From contig JADZBE010000033.1 in the NCBI GenBank assembly GCA_020852275.1, positions 124,001 to 188,000 on the forward strand: 64,000 bases of DNA. The letters are read 5' to 3'. Origin of the DNA: Phycisphaerales bacterium (lineage in GTDB: Bacteria; Planctomycetota; Phycisphaerae; UBA1845). The translations under genes and the position numbers were made by a program. The notes beneath the pieces were generated by a model. It made no database searches, was not told the DNA's origin, and was given only the letters and a program-made list of their open reading frames with translations. Shown here one piece after another: positions 55,495 to 62,569 of this stretch. Within the stretch, counting starts at the first letter, position 1; every line of letters starts with the position of its first letter.

Positions 55495-56124
55495 TCAAGG
55501 AACCTGCGCGAAGGTCGGGTTCTCACCTTTCGCTTCGGTCGCGCCGTCCGCTCGGGTCTGCGGCGCCCACACGCGGAGCTCGCTGATCTCGACCGCGCCG
55601 GTGAGCTGGCCGCGCAGCTCTCGGGTCAAGCCTCGCCGGCCCGGAAGCACAACGTACCGCTTCGTGCCCGGAAGCAGCGGACCGCGAAGCTCCTCGAAGG
55701 TGATCGGCGCGGCGGCGAGCTGGTTCCATTCGTACAGCGGCGCGCCCTCCTGATTGAGCAGCGTGATGCGCACGCCCAGCATGGAGACGATCTCCGTGCC
55801 GTTGTTGACGATCTCCACCGAGGGAATCAGCAGCCCCGTGCCCGGGTCCTCGGCCAGACGCACGTTTGTCACAAGGTTCGAGACGTACTGCGGCGCGCGG
55901 CGGTCATGCAGCATGTCGGCGATCGCGGGCGGGAGCTTGTCGATGAACTCCGGCAGGTTGGCAACCGCGTCCTCCGACAAAGCCAGCAGGCTCGTGGCCT
56001 TGTCGTCCGCGACTTTCAGCCCCACGAGCGTGATGACCGTGCCGGCGCCGATGGCGGAAACGGCGACGAAGCCGATCGCCAGAAACAAGGCGGTGAACGG
56101 GGACATTCTCTGTTGCGTGATCAT
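55495..56124 (-). CDS. single-pass membrane protein of unknown function
   Basis: I do not recognise it. The 209-residue product has one hydrophobic helix near residues 10-37 (ALFLAIGFVAVSAIGAG). A short amphipathic linker is followed by an about 110-residue beta-rich domain (VEIVNNGTEIVSMLGVRITL, then GTKRYVVLPGRRGLTREL). The strand pattern resembles an immunoglobulin/LEA14-like fold facing the periplasm. The last 25 residues are polar. It is monocistronic. Confidence 0.65.
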   Translation of the reverse strand: MITQQRMSPFTALFLAIGFVAVSAIGAGTVITLVGLKVADDKATSLLALSEDAVANLPEFIDKLPPAIADMLHDRRAPQYVSNLVTNVRLAEDPGTGLLIPSVEIVNNGTEIVSMLGVRITLLNQEGAPLYEWNQLAAAPITFEELRGPLLPGTKRYVVLPGRRGLTRELRGQLTGAVEISELRVWAPQTRADGATEAKGENPTFAQVP

Positions 56125-56641
56125 CGTAGTGTTCCTCGCTGAAACTTCTCCTCACCGCGGCGCGCACCCTCGGCGCACGCGGCATCCGCGGATGAATGAT
56201 CCGTCGCACATCATGGGGCGTGATCGGCTCGCCGCCGTGGCGGACAAGCGAAGAGGTATTCGGCCGGGCTCTGCCAGTATTTTCGGCTGACCGTCGATCC
56301 TGAAAGGCGACCCTCGTCATTCCCGCGCAGGCGGGAATCCAGCGTTTTCCCGTGGGCTTTGGACCCCTGCCTGTGCGGGCATGTCCGACCCCATCTCCGA
56401 TATCGAGTTCCACCACGGGCGGCCAAGCCGGCGTGCGATTGCCTTCCGATACGATTAACGATACATCTTGGCCCGCGTTTCAGGGCCATGCCCGCCTCGG
56501 AGTGGATCGTTGCATCGGCGGGCGTGAATCGCCCTACGGGTGCGGCTGCCTCGGAGGAGGGCGCAGCGCTGCCCCCTTGGCTGGGGCGCTTTCGATCTCG
56601 GCGCCCTGCATGGGGGGAAACGCCATAAGGGAGACACGCAA
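56125..56641. other. 517-bp divergent region with a dRS3-like repeat
   Basis: It separates the membrane protein (minus) from the SxtJ gene (plus). The repeat occupies about 56303-56420. An AGGGAG ribosome site lies at the right end before the GTG at 56642. No other gene is supported. Confidence 0.5.
56303..56420. repeat. dRS3-like repeat, inverted copy plus a diverged copy
   Basis: The reverse unit starts TGAAAGGCGACCCTCGTC and has the palindrome ATTCCC-N8-GGGAAT at 56319-56338. A further copy with the degenerate stem near 56365 ends TTCCACCACGGGCGGCC at about 56410. Confidence 0.65.
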
Positions 56642-57085
56642 GTGCTGGCGCCGGTCAATCGCAATCCAGACGCACGTACGCTGCGGCAGTTCGGCTGGAT
56701 CATGCTGGGCGGGTTTGCCTTCCTGGCGCTGCTGATGTGGCGGATAAAAGTGCCGGTGGAGGCGCGCTGGCAGTGGATCGGCGCGAGGGCGCAGTGGGGG
56801 TGCCTCGGCTTGCTTCTGCTCGGCGCGGGGATGTTTGCGCTCTCCAGGATTTCGCCTCCCGCGACGCGACGGCTTTACGTGGGCTGGATGACGGCGTCGA
56901 GGCCTCTGGGCGTCGCGATGTTTGTCCTCGGGCTGTCGCTGATGTTCTTCCTGGCGCTGCCGCTGTTCGCGCTCATCGTGCGCTTCAACGATCCGATGCG
57001 CCGCAGGCTGTACGCAGAAGCCACCTACTGGGAGCCGGTCAAACCCTGCCCGCCGACGCTGGAGCGGATGGCGCGGCCCTTCTGA
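56642..57085 (+). CDS. SxtJ-family membrane protein
   Basis: The product has 147 residues, starting from GTG after an AGGGAG site. LRQFGWIMLGGFAFLALLMW, then a second and a third hydrophobic stretch with GLSLMFFLALPLFALI, give three or four membrane helices. It ends in short YWEPVKPCPPTLERMARPF, near the usual SxtJ ending. SxtJ proteins accompany carbamoyltransferases; the carbamoyltransferase starts 10 bp downstream. Function is not established; the setting suggests it is part of a membrane complex handling a carbamoylated product. Confidence 0.85.
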   Translation: MLAPVNRNPDARTLRQFGWIMLGGFAFLALLMWRIKVPVEARWQWIGARAQWGCLGLLLLGAGMFALSRISPPATRRLYVGWMTASRPLGVAMFVLGLSLMFFLALPLFALIVRFNDPMRRRLYAEATYWEPVKPCPPTLERMARPF

Positions 57086-57095
57086 TCTTCAATCC

Positions 57096-58961
57096 GTGAA
57101 TATCCTCGGACTATCCTGCTACTATCACGACGCGGCCGCGGCACTGGTGCGCGACGGGCAGCTCCTTGCCGCCGCGGAGGAGGAGCGGTTTAACCGCGTC
57201 AAGCATTACAACGAGTTTCCGGCGTGCGCCGTCGATTATTGCCTCCGCGAGGGCGGGATCGACATGGCGGACGTGGACGCCGTCGTGTTTTATGAGAAGC
57301 CGTTCACCAAGTTCAATCGGATCCTGGAGACGATCCTCGGCTACTGGCCGCTGACGTACGCCGCGTGGCTGAAGGCGATGCCGCTGTGGCTGGGGCACCG
57401 GCTGAAGATGGGCGCGGACCTTGCGGATCACCTGCAACGCCTGACCGGTGGGGCGGCTCCCCACAACGCAGACGCCGCAGATGGGGCAACTCTCCGAGCT
57501 GCCTGCGGTCCGGCAGTTCTGCGAACTGCCGCAAGCCCGCGCGCCCGCATCCTCTACAACCAGCATCATCTTTCCCACGCCGCCAGTGCTTTCCTGGTGT
57601 CACCGTTTGAGGAGGCCGCGATCATCTCCGCCGACGGCGTGGGCGAGTGGACAACGACGGCGTGGGGCGCCGGTCGCGGCACGCGGATCGAGCTGCACCG
57701 CGAAATCCGCTTCCCGCATTCCGTCGGGCTGCTCTTCTCTGCGATCACGGCGTACCTCGGCTTCCGCGTCAACGACGCCGAGTGGAAGGTGATGGGTCTG
57801 GCGCCGTACGGGAAGCCGACCCTGGTGGACAAGTTCCGCCGCATCGTGGACGTCCGCGACGACGGCTCCTTCCGCCTCGACATGAAGTACTTCGCGCACG
57901 GCTACTCGACGAAGCTCATGTTCAACCGCCGATGGGAGCGGCTCTTCGGGCAGCCGCAGCGAAAGCGCGAGGCGGAGCTGACCGACTTCCACCGCGACAT
58001 CGCCCACTCCGGCCAGAAGATCGTCGAGGAGATCATGGTGAAGATGGGCGCGCACGTCCGCCGCGAGACGGGTCTGAAGCGCGTGTGCATCGCCGGCGGC
58101 GTGGGGCTGAACTGCGTGGCCAACTGGCGCATTCTTCAGGAAAGCGGCTTTGACAACATCTTCATTCAGCCGGCGGCCGGCGACAGCGGCGGGGCGATCG
58201 GCGCGGCGTTCTACCTGCACAACACCGTGCTGGGTCGCCCGCGCGAGTTCGTAATGGAACACGCCCTGTGGGGACCGGGGTTCACGGATGAAGAGGTTCG
58301 CGCCACGCTGCAACGCGAGGGCGCGGATTACGAGTGCGTCGCCGGCGAGGATGAGCTGCTGGAGCGCACGGCCCAACTGATCGCCGATGGCAAGGTCATC
58401 GGCTGGTTCCAGGGCCGGATGGAGTTCGGCCCGCGGGCGCTGGGGGCGCGCTCGATCCTCGCCGATCCTCGCCGCGCGGACATCAAGGACCTCATCAACT
58501 CGAAGGTGAAGTTCCGCGAGGCGTTCCGCCCCTTCGCGCCGGCGGTGCTGAAGGAGTTCGCGCACGAGTATTTCGACATGCCCGAGGGCATGGACGCGCC
58601 GTTCATGCTGCTGGTTCCGAAGGTGCGGGCGAACATGCGGGCGAAGATTCCCGCGGTCACGCATGAAGACGGAACAGGCCGCGTTCAGACCTTGACGGAG
58701 CGCGTGAACGGGCGTTTCTACCGGCTGGTTCGCGCATTTCATCGGCGGACGGGCGTGCCGGTCGTGGTCAACACGTCCTTCAACGTCCGGGGCGAGCCGA
58801 TTGTGTGCACACCCGAGGACGCGTACCATACGTTTCTGAACACCGGCATCGACGCCTTGGTCATCGGCTCGTTCGTCGTGACCCACAAGCCAGGGCAGGT
58901 GGACTTCCACGCCGGGCTGCGGCGCAGCATCGCGCTGGAGCAGCCGGAGCTGGTTCGTTGA
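57096..58961 (+). CDS. carbamoyltransferase (NodU/TobZ/SxtI type)
   Basis: The product has 621 residues and starts from GTG. The N-terminal Kae1-like domain begins MNILGLSCYYHDAAAAL with the HD metal/phosphate motif and continues YNQHHLSHAASAFLVSPFEE, with the catalytic His pair. The C-terminal YrdC-like part has GWFQGRMEFGPRALGARSIL, and the end PVVVNTSFNVRGEPIV. Carbamoyl phosphate plus ATP yields a carbamoyl-adenylate that is moved to a hydroxyl of the acceptor. About 35 extra residues, coded by 57445-57545, sit before the YNQHHLSHA block and include two palindromes. It is between SxtJ and DUF5989, a recurrent cassette. Confidence 0.93.
   Translation: MNILGLSCYYHDAAAALVRDGQLLAAAEEERFNRVKHYNEFPACAVDYCLREGGIDMADVDAVVFYEKPFTKFNRILETILGYWPLTYAAWLKAMPLWLGHRLKMGADLADHLQRLTGGAAPHNADAADGATLRAACGPAVLRTAASPRARILYNQHHLSHAASAFLVSPFEEAAIISADGVGEWTTTAWGAGRGTRIELHREIRFPHSVGLLFSAITAYLGFRVNDAEWKVMGLAPYGKPTLVDKFRRIVDVRDDGSFRLDMKYFAHGYSTKLMFNRRWERLFGQPQRKREAELTDFHRDIAHSGQKIVEEIMVKMGAHVRRETGLKRVCIAGGVGLNCVANWRILQESGFDNIFIQPAAGDSGGAIGAAFYLHNTVLGRPREFVMEHALWGPGFTDEEVRATLQREGADYECVAGEDELLERTAQLIADGKVIGWFQGRMEFGPRALGARSILADPRRADIKDLINSKVKFREAFRPFAPAVLKEFAHEYFDMPEGMDAPFMLLVPKVRANMRAKIPAVTHEDGTGRVQTLTERVNGRFYRLVRAFHRRTGVPVVVNTSFNVRGEPIVCTPEDAYHTFLNTGIDALVIGSFVVTHKPGQVDFHAGLRRSIALEQPELVR
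57445..57545 (+). repeat. palindromic insertion inside the carbamoyltransferase gene
   Basis: GTGGGG-CGGCT-CCCCAC (57448-57464) and CGGCAGTTC-TGC-GAACTGCCG (57511-57531) form perfect hairpins. The encoded residues (RLTGGAAPHNADAADGATL and onward) are low-complexity, unlike the conserved sequence on either side, and the reading frame is preserved. Confidence 0.65.
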
Positions 58962-58979
58962 TGGGCGAAAGCGGCGACC

Positions 58980-59246
58980 ATGGCCAAGACCTGTACTTCA
59001 TGCTTGTCTGAGATGCCGGAAGCGGCGCCCGCCTGTCCGTCCTGCGGCGCCGCGCAGCCAGGCTCGCCGCCGCATCGTGACGACCTTCCGCCGACTCCGT
59101 CGCTTTTCAAGGAGTTCATCGCGTTCATCATTCACGAGAAGAAGTGGTGGCTGGCGCCGCTGCTGCTGGTGCTGGTGGTGGTGGCGGCCCTGTTGATCTT
59201 CAGCGCCTCATCGCCGCTGGCGCCGTTTCTGTATCCCTTGTTCTAA
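58980..59246 (+). CDS. DUF5989-like membrane protein with N-terminal zinc ribbon
   Basis: The product has 88 residues. The N-terminus, CTSCLSEMPEAAPACPSCG, is a two-CxxC zinc ribbon. After a Pro-rich linker the C-terminus reads SLFKEFIAFIIHEKKWWLAP, followed by one long membrane helix and SSPLAPFLYPLF. That is the DUF5989 pattern, normally about 50 residues without the ribbon. It follows the carbamoyltransferase by 18 bp. The zinc ribbon fused in front is not usual in the family as I know it. Function is unknown; coupling to the carbamoyltransferase is inferred from adjacency. Confidence 0.8.
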   Translation: MAKTCTSCLSEMPEAAPACPSCGAAQPGSPPHRDDLPPTPSLFKEFIAFIIHEKKWWLAPLLLVLVVVAALLIFSASSPLAPFLYPLF

Positions 59247-59551
59247 GTTGCGCGGACTGGTGAGGCGCCACGCTCATGCGGTTCGCCTGCCTTTGGATTC
59301 GCACGGGGCTGCGACCCCGCGGCAAAACCGGGCGCCTGTCGGGAGTCGCACGCTGTTTCAGAACCGGCGGGACCGTGGAGAAACGCCTGCTACCTCACCC
59401 ACGATTCGCGTGAATCCACAAGGGAGCTTTCGGAGCACTTGAAACAGTTTCCATGCGGATGCGCGTGTCCCGTCGAGCCCAAAGGGTGACGGCAAGCGCA
59501 ACGGCCTGCGGGGATTCACAACCGGACTTCCCTTGATACGCGGAACCCCGG
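59247..59551. other. 305-bp convergent intergenic region
   Basis: It lies between the ends of the DUF5989 and RarD genes. I see no gene, repeat of the known families or clear terminator in it. Confidence 0.4.
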
Positions 59552-60529
59552 TTACGTCAGGCTCGACCGCCGCCGGTGGCCGAAGTTGAGCAGCGCGTCC
59601 GCCGAGTACAGCAGAAGTCCCGTCCAGATCAGCGCAAAGCTGGCCGCGTGCACGCGCGTGAACGCCTCGCCATAGAGCGCCACGCCCACCAGCAGTTGCA
59701 GCGACGGCGCGAGGTACTGAAGGAAGCCCAGCGTCGCGAGCCGCAACCGCCGCGCCGCTGCCGCGAAGCACAGCAGAGGAATCGACGTCATCAACCCCGA
59801 CAGCGCCAGCAGTGCGTCGCTGCCGCGACCGTGCGATCCGAAGGATCCGCCGCCCGAGATCCCAAGGTAGATCAGATATGCTGCCGCCGGCGGCGCCAGC
59901 AGCATCGTCTCTACCGTCAGCCCGACCAGGGCCCCCGCCGCCACTCGCTTGCGCAGCAATCCGTAGAACGCGAACGATCCGGCCAGGAACAGCGCAATCG
60001 AGGGGATCACGCCGCGTCCGACCGTCATGACCACGCCGCCGCCCGCGGCCAGTGCGACGCTGAGTTTCTGCATCGGCCGCAGGCTTTCGCCCAGGAATAT
60101 CCGCCCGAGCAGAATGTTCACCAGCGGGTTGATGAAATACCCGAGGCTTCCCTCGACGATGCGATTCGTGGCCGTCGCGTAAATGTAGGCGAACCAGTTG
60201 GCTGCCACGAGCACCGTGGAGAGCATAAGCGTCCTTCGCGTTCGCGGCTCGCGCAGCGCGGTCCACGCCGCACCCCACTGCCCGAAGGCGAACATCAATC
60301 CTGACAGCAGCAGCACCGACCAGACGACGCGGTGCGCCAGAACCTCCGGCGCAGACGCGATCCGCGTCGCAGACTTGAAGTAGATCGGCGCCAGCCCCCA
60401 CGAGCCGTAGGCCGCCAGCCCGTACAGCACTCCGGCGCGCGAGGCATGTCCGTCGGCGCCGCTGGCCGGGTTCGTCTCGGGAGCGGTTGGTGAGAAGGAC
60501 CGGGCCGGCTCCGGCGATGAACCGCTCAT
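59552..60529 (-). CDS. rarD: RarD-type EamA-family permease
   Basis: The product has 325 residues. The ATG at 60529 overlaps the TGA of the upstream gene by ATGA, which fixes the start. Ten membrane segments are traceable. The RarD signature is clear: GLAAYGSWGLAPIYFKSA near the start, LAHRVVWSVLLL, ANWFAYIYATATNRIVEGSLGYFINP in the middle, and LGFLQYLAPSLQLLVGV near the end. The family resembles chloramphenicol-sensitive protein RarD and carries unknown metabolites. It is translationally coupled to the GT39/TPR gene. Confidence 0.93.
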   Translation of the reverse strand: MSGSSPEPARSFSPTAPETNPASGADGHASRAGVLYGLAAYGSWGLAPIYFKSATRIASAPEVLAHRVVWSVLLLSGLMFAFGQWGAAWTALREPRTRRTLMLSTVLVAANWFAYIYATATNRIVEGSLGYFINPLVNILLGRIFLGESLRPMQKLSVALAAGGGVVMTVGRGVIPSIALFLAGSFAFYGLLRKRVAAGALVGLTVETMLLAPPAAAYLIYLGISGGGSFGSHGRGSDALLALSGLMTSIPLLCFAAAARRLRLATLGFLQYLAPSLQLLVGVALYGEAFTRVHAASFALIWTGLLLYSADALLNFGHRRRSSLT

Positions 60530-62331
60530 TCGCCGCGGCCCTCCCCTCGCAGCGCACGCAGCCGATCCGCAATGAACTCGCTCTCCGGCTTCAGCTCCAA
60601 CGCCTTCTCCCACGCCTGCCGGCGCTCCTCAACCGCCGCCCCGGTCTCGTCGAGCGCCAACCCGAGATAGGTCCATGTCAGCACATTCCCCGGATCATGC
60701 ACGACGCCGCGCTGTGCAAAGTGCAGCGCGCCATCCAGATCGGGAGGCTGCTTCGTGCGGAAGTAGTTGGACAACAGTATCTCGATTGACTCAGGGCGAC
60801 GCCTGATCGCTTCGATCCGTCCCATGCGGTAGTTGTCGAAAACGAGCATGGACTCCGTCCAGGGCTTCCCCGTCGCGTCCTGCGGGTTGCGCTGGAACAT
60901 CGGCTCGAACTTCGCCGCCGGTCCCCATACGGCCGGACCCCACAGGGTCAGAGCCACAAAGGCAGCGAGCGCCGTCCCGACAACCGGGCGCTCCGTTGGG
61001 AGTCCCCGCGACGGCGCGGCGAACAGGCGGGCCACGATGACCCCGACGATGACGGCCAGCGGCGCGCCGAAGGCAAGCGCGCGGACCACTGACCAGCGTG
61101 CGTCACTCCATGAAACCCATCCCAGCGACGCGACGGCGGCGACGATGCAAACCGCGGCAGCGACCACCTTCCGGGAACGGGACAGCCTGCGCCATTGCGG
61201 CAAGGTCAGCGCCGCCAGCAGCCACAGTGCCGGCAGATACATCAGATGGAATCGCGCCCCGGTCGCCCCGCGCCACAGAAGGTATCCACATCCGACGACC
61301 GCCCAAGCGAGGAGCGCGGCTTGCGCCCGTCGCCGGGCCGTCCATCCTCGCCGAGGTCCCGCGAGCGACTCCTTCGCGGCCAGCATGAGTGCCACGAGCA
61401 TGACACCCAGCGCCATCGCGTTCGTAGGCCAGACGCCCGCGTCGAGCCAGACCATGGCCGCTTCAATCGGCGGACCCACGACGTGCGCCTTCGTTTTTCC
61501 GTAGTCCAGCGTCATCGCCCGTATAAGGTCGAGCACGCCCGAGGCATCCGCCTTGGCCTCGTGGACGATCGTGCGCCCGGCGTAATGCCGCCCCGCGAGC
61601 GTGAACCAAGCGCCCACCGGTACGACCGCAAGGATCAGCGAAACCAGAAGCCCTCGAACGCGCGCGCCCCGGTCTCGGCCCGAGACTGCCGCGACCACGC
61701 ACTCGCCCAGGACGTTCAAGGCGACGATGAACATCGCCTTGCCGAAAAACGTCAGCGCCATGCCCGCCCAGCACGCGCCGCGCAGAACCCCGCGCTGCCG
61801 CCGCCCCGCGCCGCACACGACCGGAATCATGCACACCAGCAGCAGCGCCTCGAAGAAATCGCTGCGCACCGTGCAGAATGACAGGATGTCGGACAGCGCC
61901 AGGAAACCCGCGAAAACCAGTGCGGCCCGCCGCCCGAACCGTCGCGCGGCGCAGGCGTAACCGAGCGCCGGAATCGCCAGGCTGCACAACATCGGGACCA
62001 GCCGCAGCCCCGTCAGCGTCACTTCTCCCATCACGCGCGGCGGCAGCGATTCCACCCACCACCACAGCGGCGCCAGCGCGCTGCTCCGCTGCATCGGCGT
62101 CTCCACCAGCCACGCCGCGGGCGACTTCGCCATCTCCAGCAGCCCCACGGCCATGACGAACACCTCGTCATATCCGACGGGCAGGCGAATCGAGAGCATG
62201 AGGCGATACGCGCCGCCCGCGAGCAGAATCAGCAGGAGCAAGCCCAGGCGGACGCGCCGCCGGCGCGCAAAGGTCCGTGCGCGGGGATGGATCGGGAGCG
62301 TCTGCGTATTTGCATGTTCAGCGCCGGCCAC
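60526..62331 (-). CDS. GT39-like membrane protein with C-terminal TPR-like helices
   Basis: The product has about 601 residues from a GTG at 62331 with a GAGG site upstream; a TTG at 62385 is the alternative. About ten membrane helices follow a basic N-tail. LPVGYDEVFVMAVGLLEMAK has the acidic residues in the first periplasmic loop, as expected for ArnT/PMT-type transferases. RSDFFEALLLV resembles the family's second acidic-containing region. After the last helix about 120 soluble residues contain NVLTWTYLGLALDETGAA and AWEKALELKPESE, which look like a TPR pair. Its end is coupled to rarD. The sugar acceptor is unknown. Confidence 0.78.
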   Translation of the reverse strand: MAGAEHANTQTLPIHPRARTFARRRRVRLGLLLLILLAGGAYRLMLSIRLPVGYDEVFVMAVGLLEMAKSPAAWLVETPMQRSSALAPLWWWVESLPPRVMGEVTLTGLRLVPMLCSLAIPALGYACAARRFGRRAALVFAGFLALSDILSFCTVRSDFFEALLLVCMIPVVCGAGRRQRGVLRGACWAGMALTFFGKAMFIVALNVLGECVVAAVSGRDRGARVRGLLVSLILAVVPVGAWFTLAGRHYAGRTIVHEAKADASGVLDLIRAMTLDYGKTKAHVVGPPIEAAMVWLDAGVWPTNAMALGVMLVALMLAAKESLAGPRRGWTARRRAQAALLAWAVVGCGYLLWRGATGARFHLMYLPALWLLAALTLPQWRRLSRSRKVVAAAVCIVAAVASLGWVSWSDARWSVVRALAFGAPLAVIVGVIVARLFAAPSRGLPTERPVVGTALAAFVALTLWGPAVWGPAAKFEPMFQRNPQDATGKPWTESMLVFDNYRMGRIEAIRRRPESIEILLSNYFRTKQPPDLDGALHFAQRGVVHDPGNVLTWTYLGLALDETGAAVEERRQAWEKALELKPESEFIADRLRALRGEGRGE

Positions 62332-62428
62332 AGTGAGAGGTACCTCGCAGGGCGGGTCATTACGGTCTTGGCGGGATGGGGTCAAGCCGACCGAGCGGAT
62401 ACGCAGACCCAGACTCTGTCATCCAACC

Positions 62429-62454
62429 GAGCCGCGAGCGTGAGGGAGCGAGGG
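62429..62454. repeat. dispersed repeat, GAGCCGCGAGCGTGAGGGAG type
   Basis: Third copy of the family also seen at 6223-6248 (inverted) and 21197-21218; it lies in the divergent gap upstream of the ABC permease. Confidence 0.6.
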
Positions 62455-62497
62455 TTTCCTATCGAACCCGCGGGCTCTAAAACAGTGTGTCAGCCTT

Positions 62498-62532
62498 GCG
62501 GATACACCGCACTCTGCCGTAGTAGTATCCGC
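62498..62532. promoter_or_regulatory. inverted repeat upstream of the ABC permease (possible operator)
   Basis: GCGGATAC (62498-62505) and GTATCCGC (62525-62532) form perfect 8-bp arms 19 bases apart, ending 37 bases before the permease ATG. The position suits a repressor site or a leader hairpin; no binding protein is known. Confidence 0.4.
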
Positions 62533-62569
62533 CCATGAGGATTCACAGTCGCGCCGTGCAGGCAAACGC

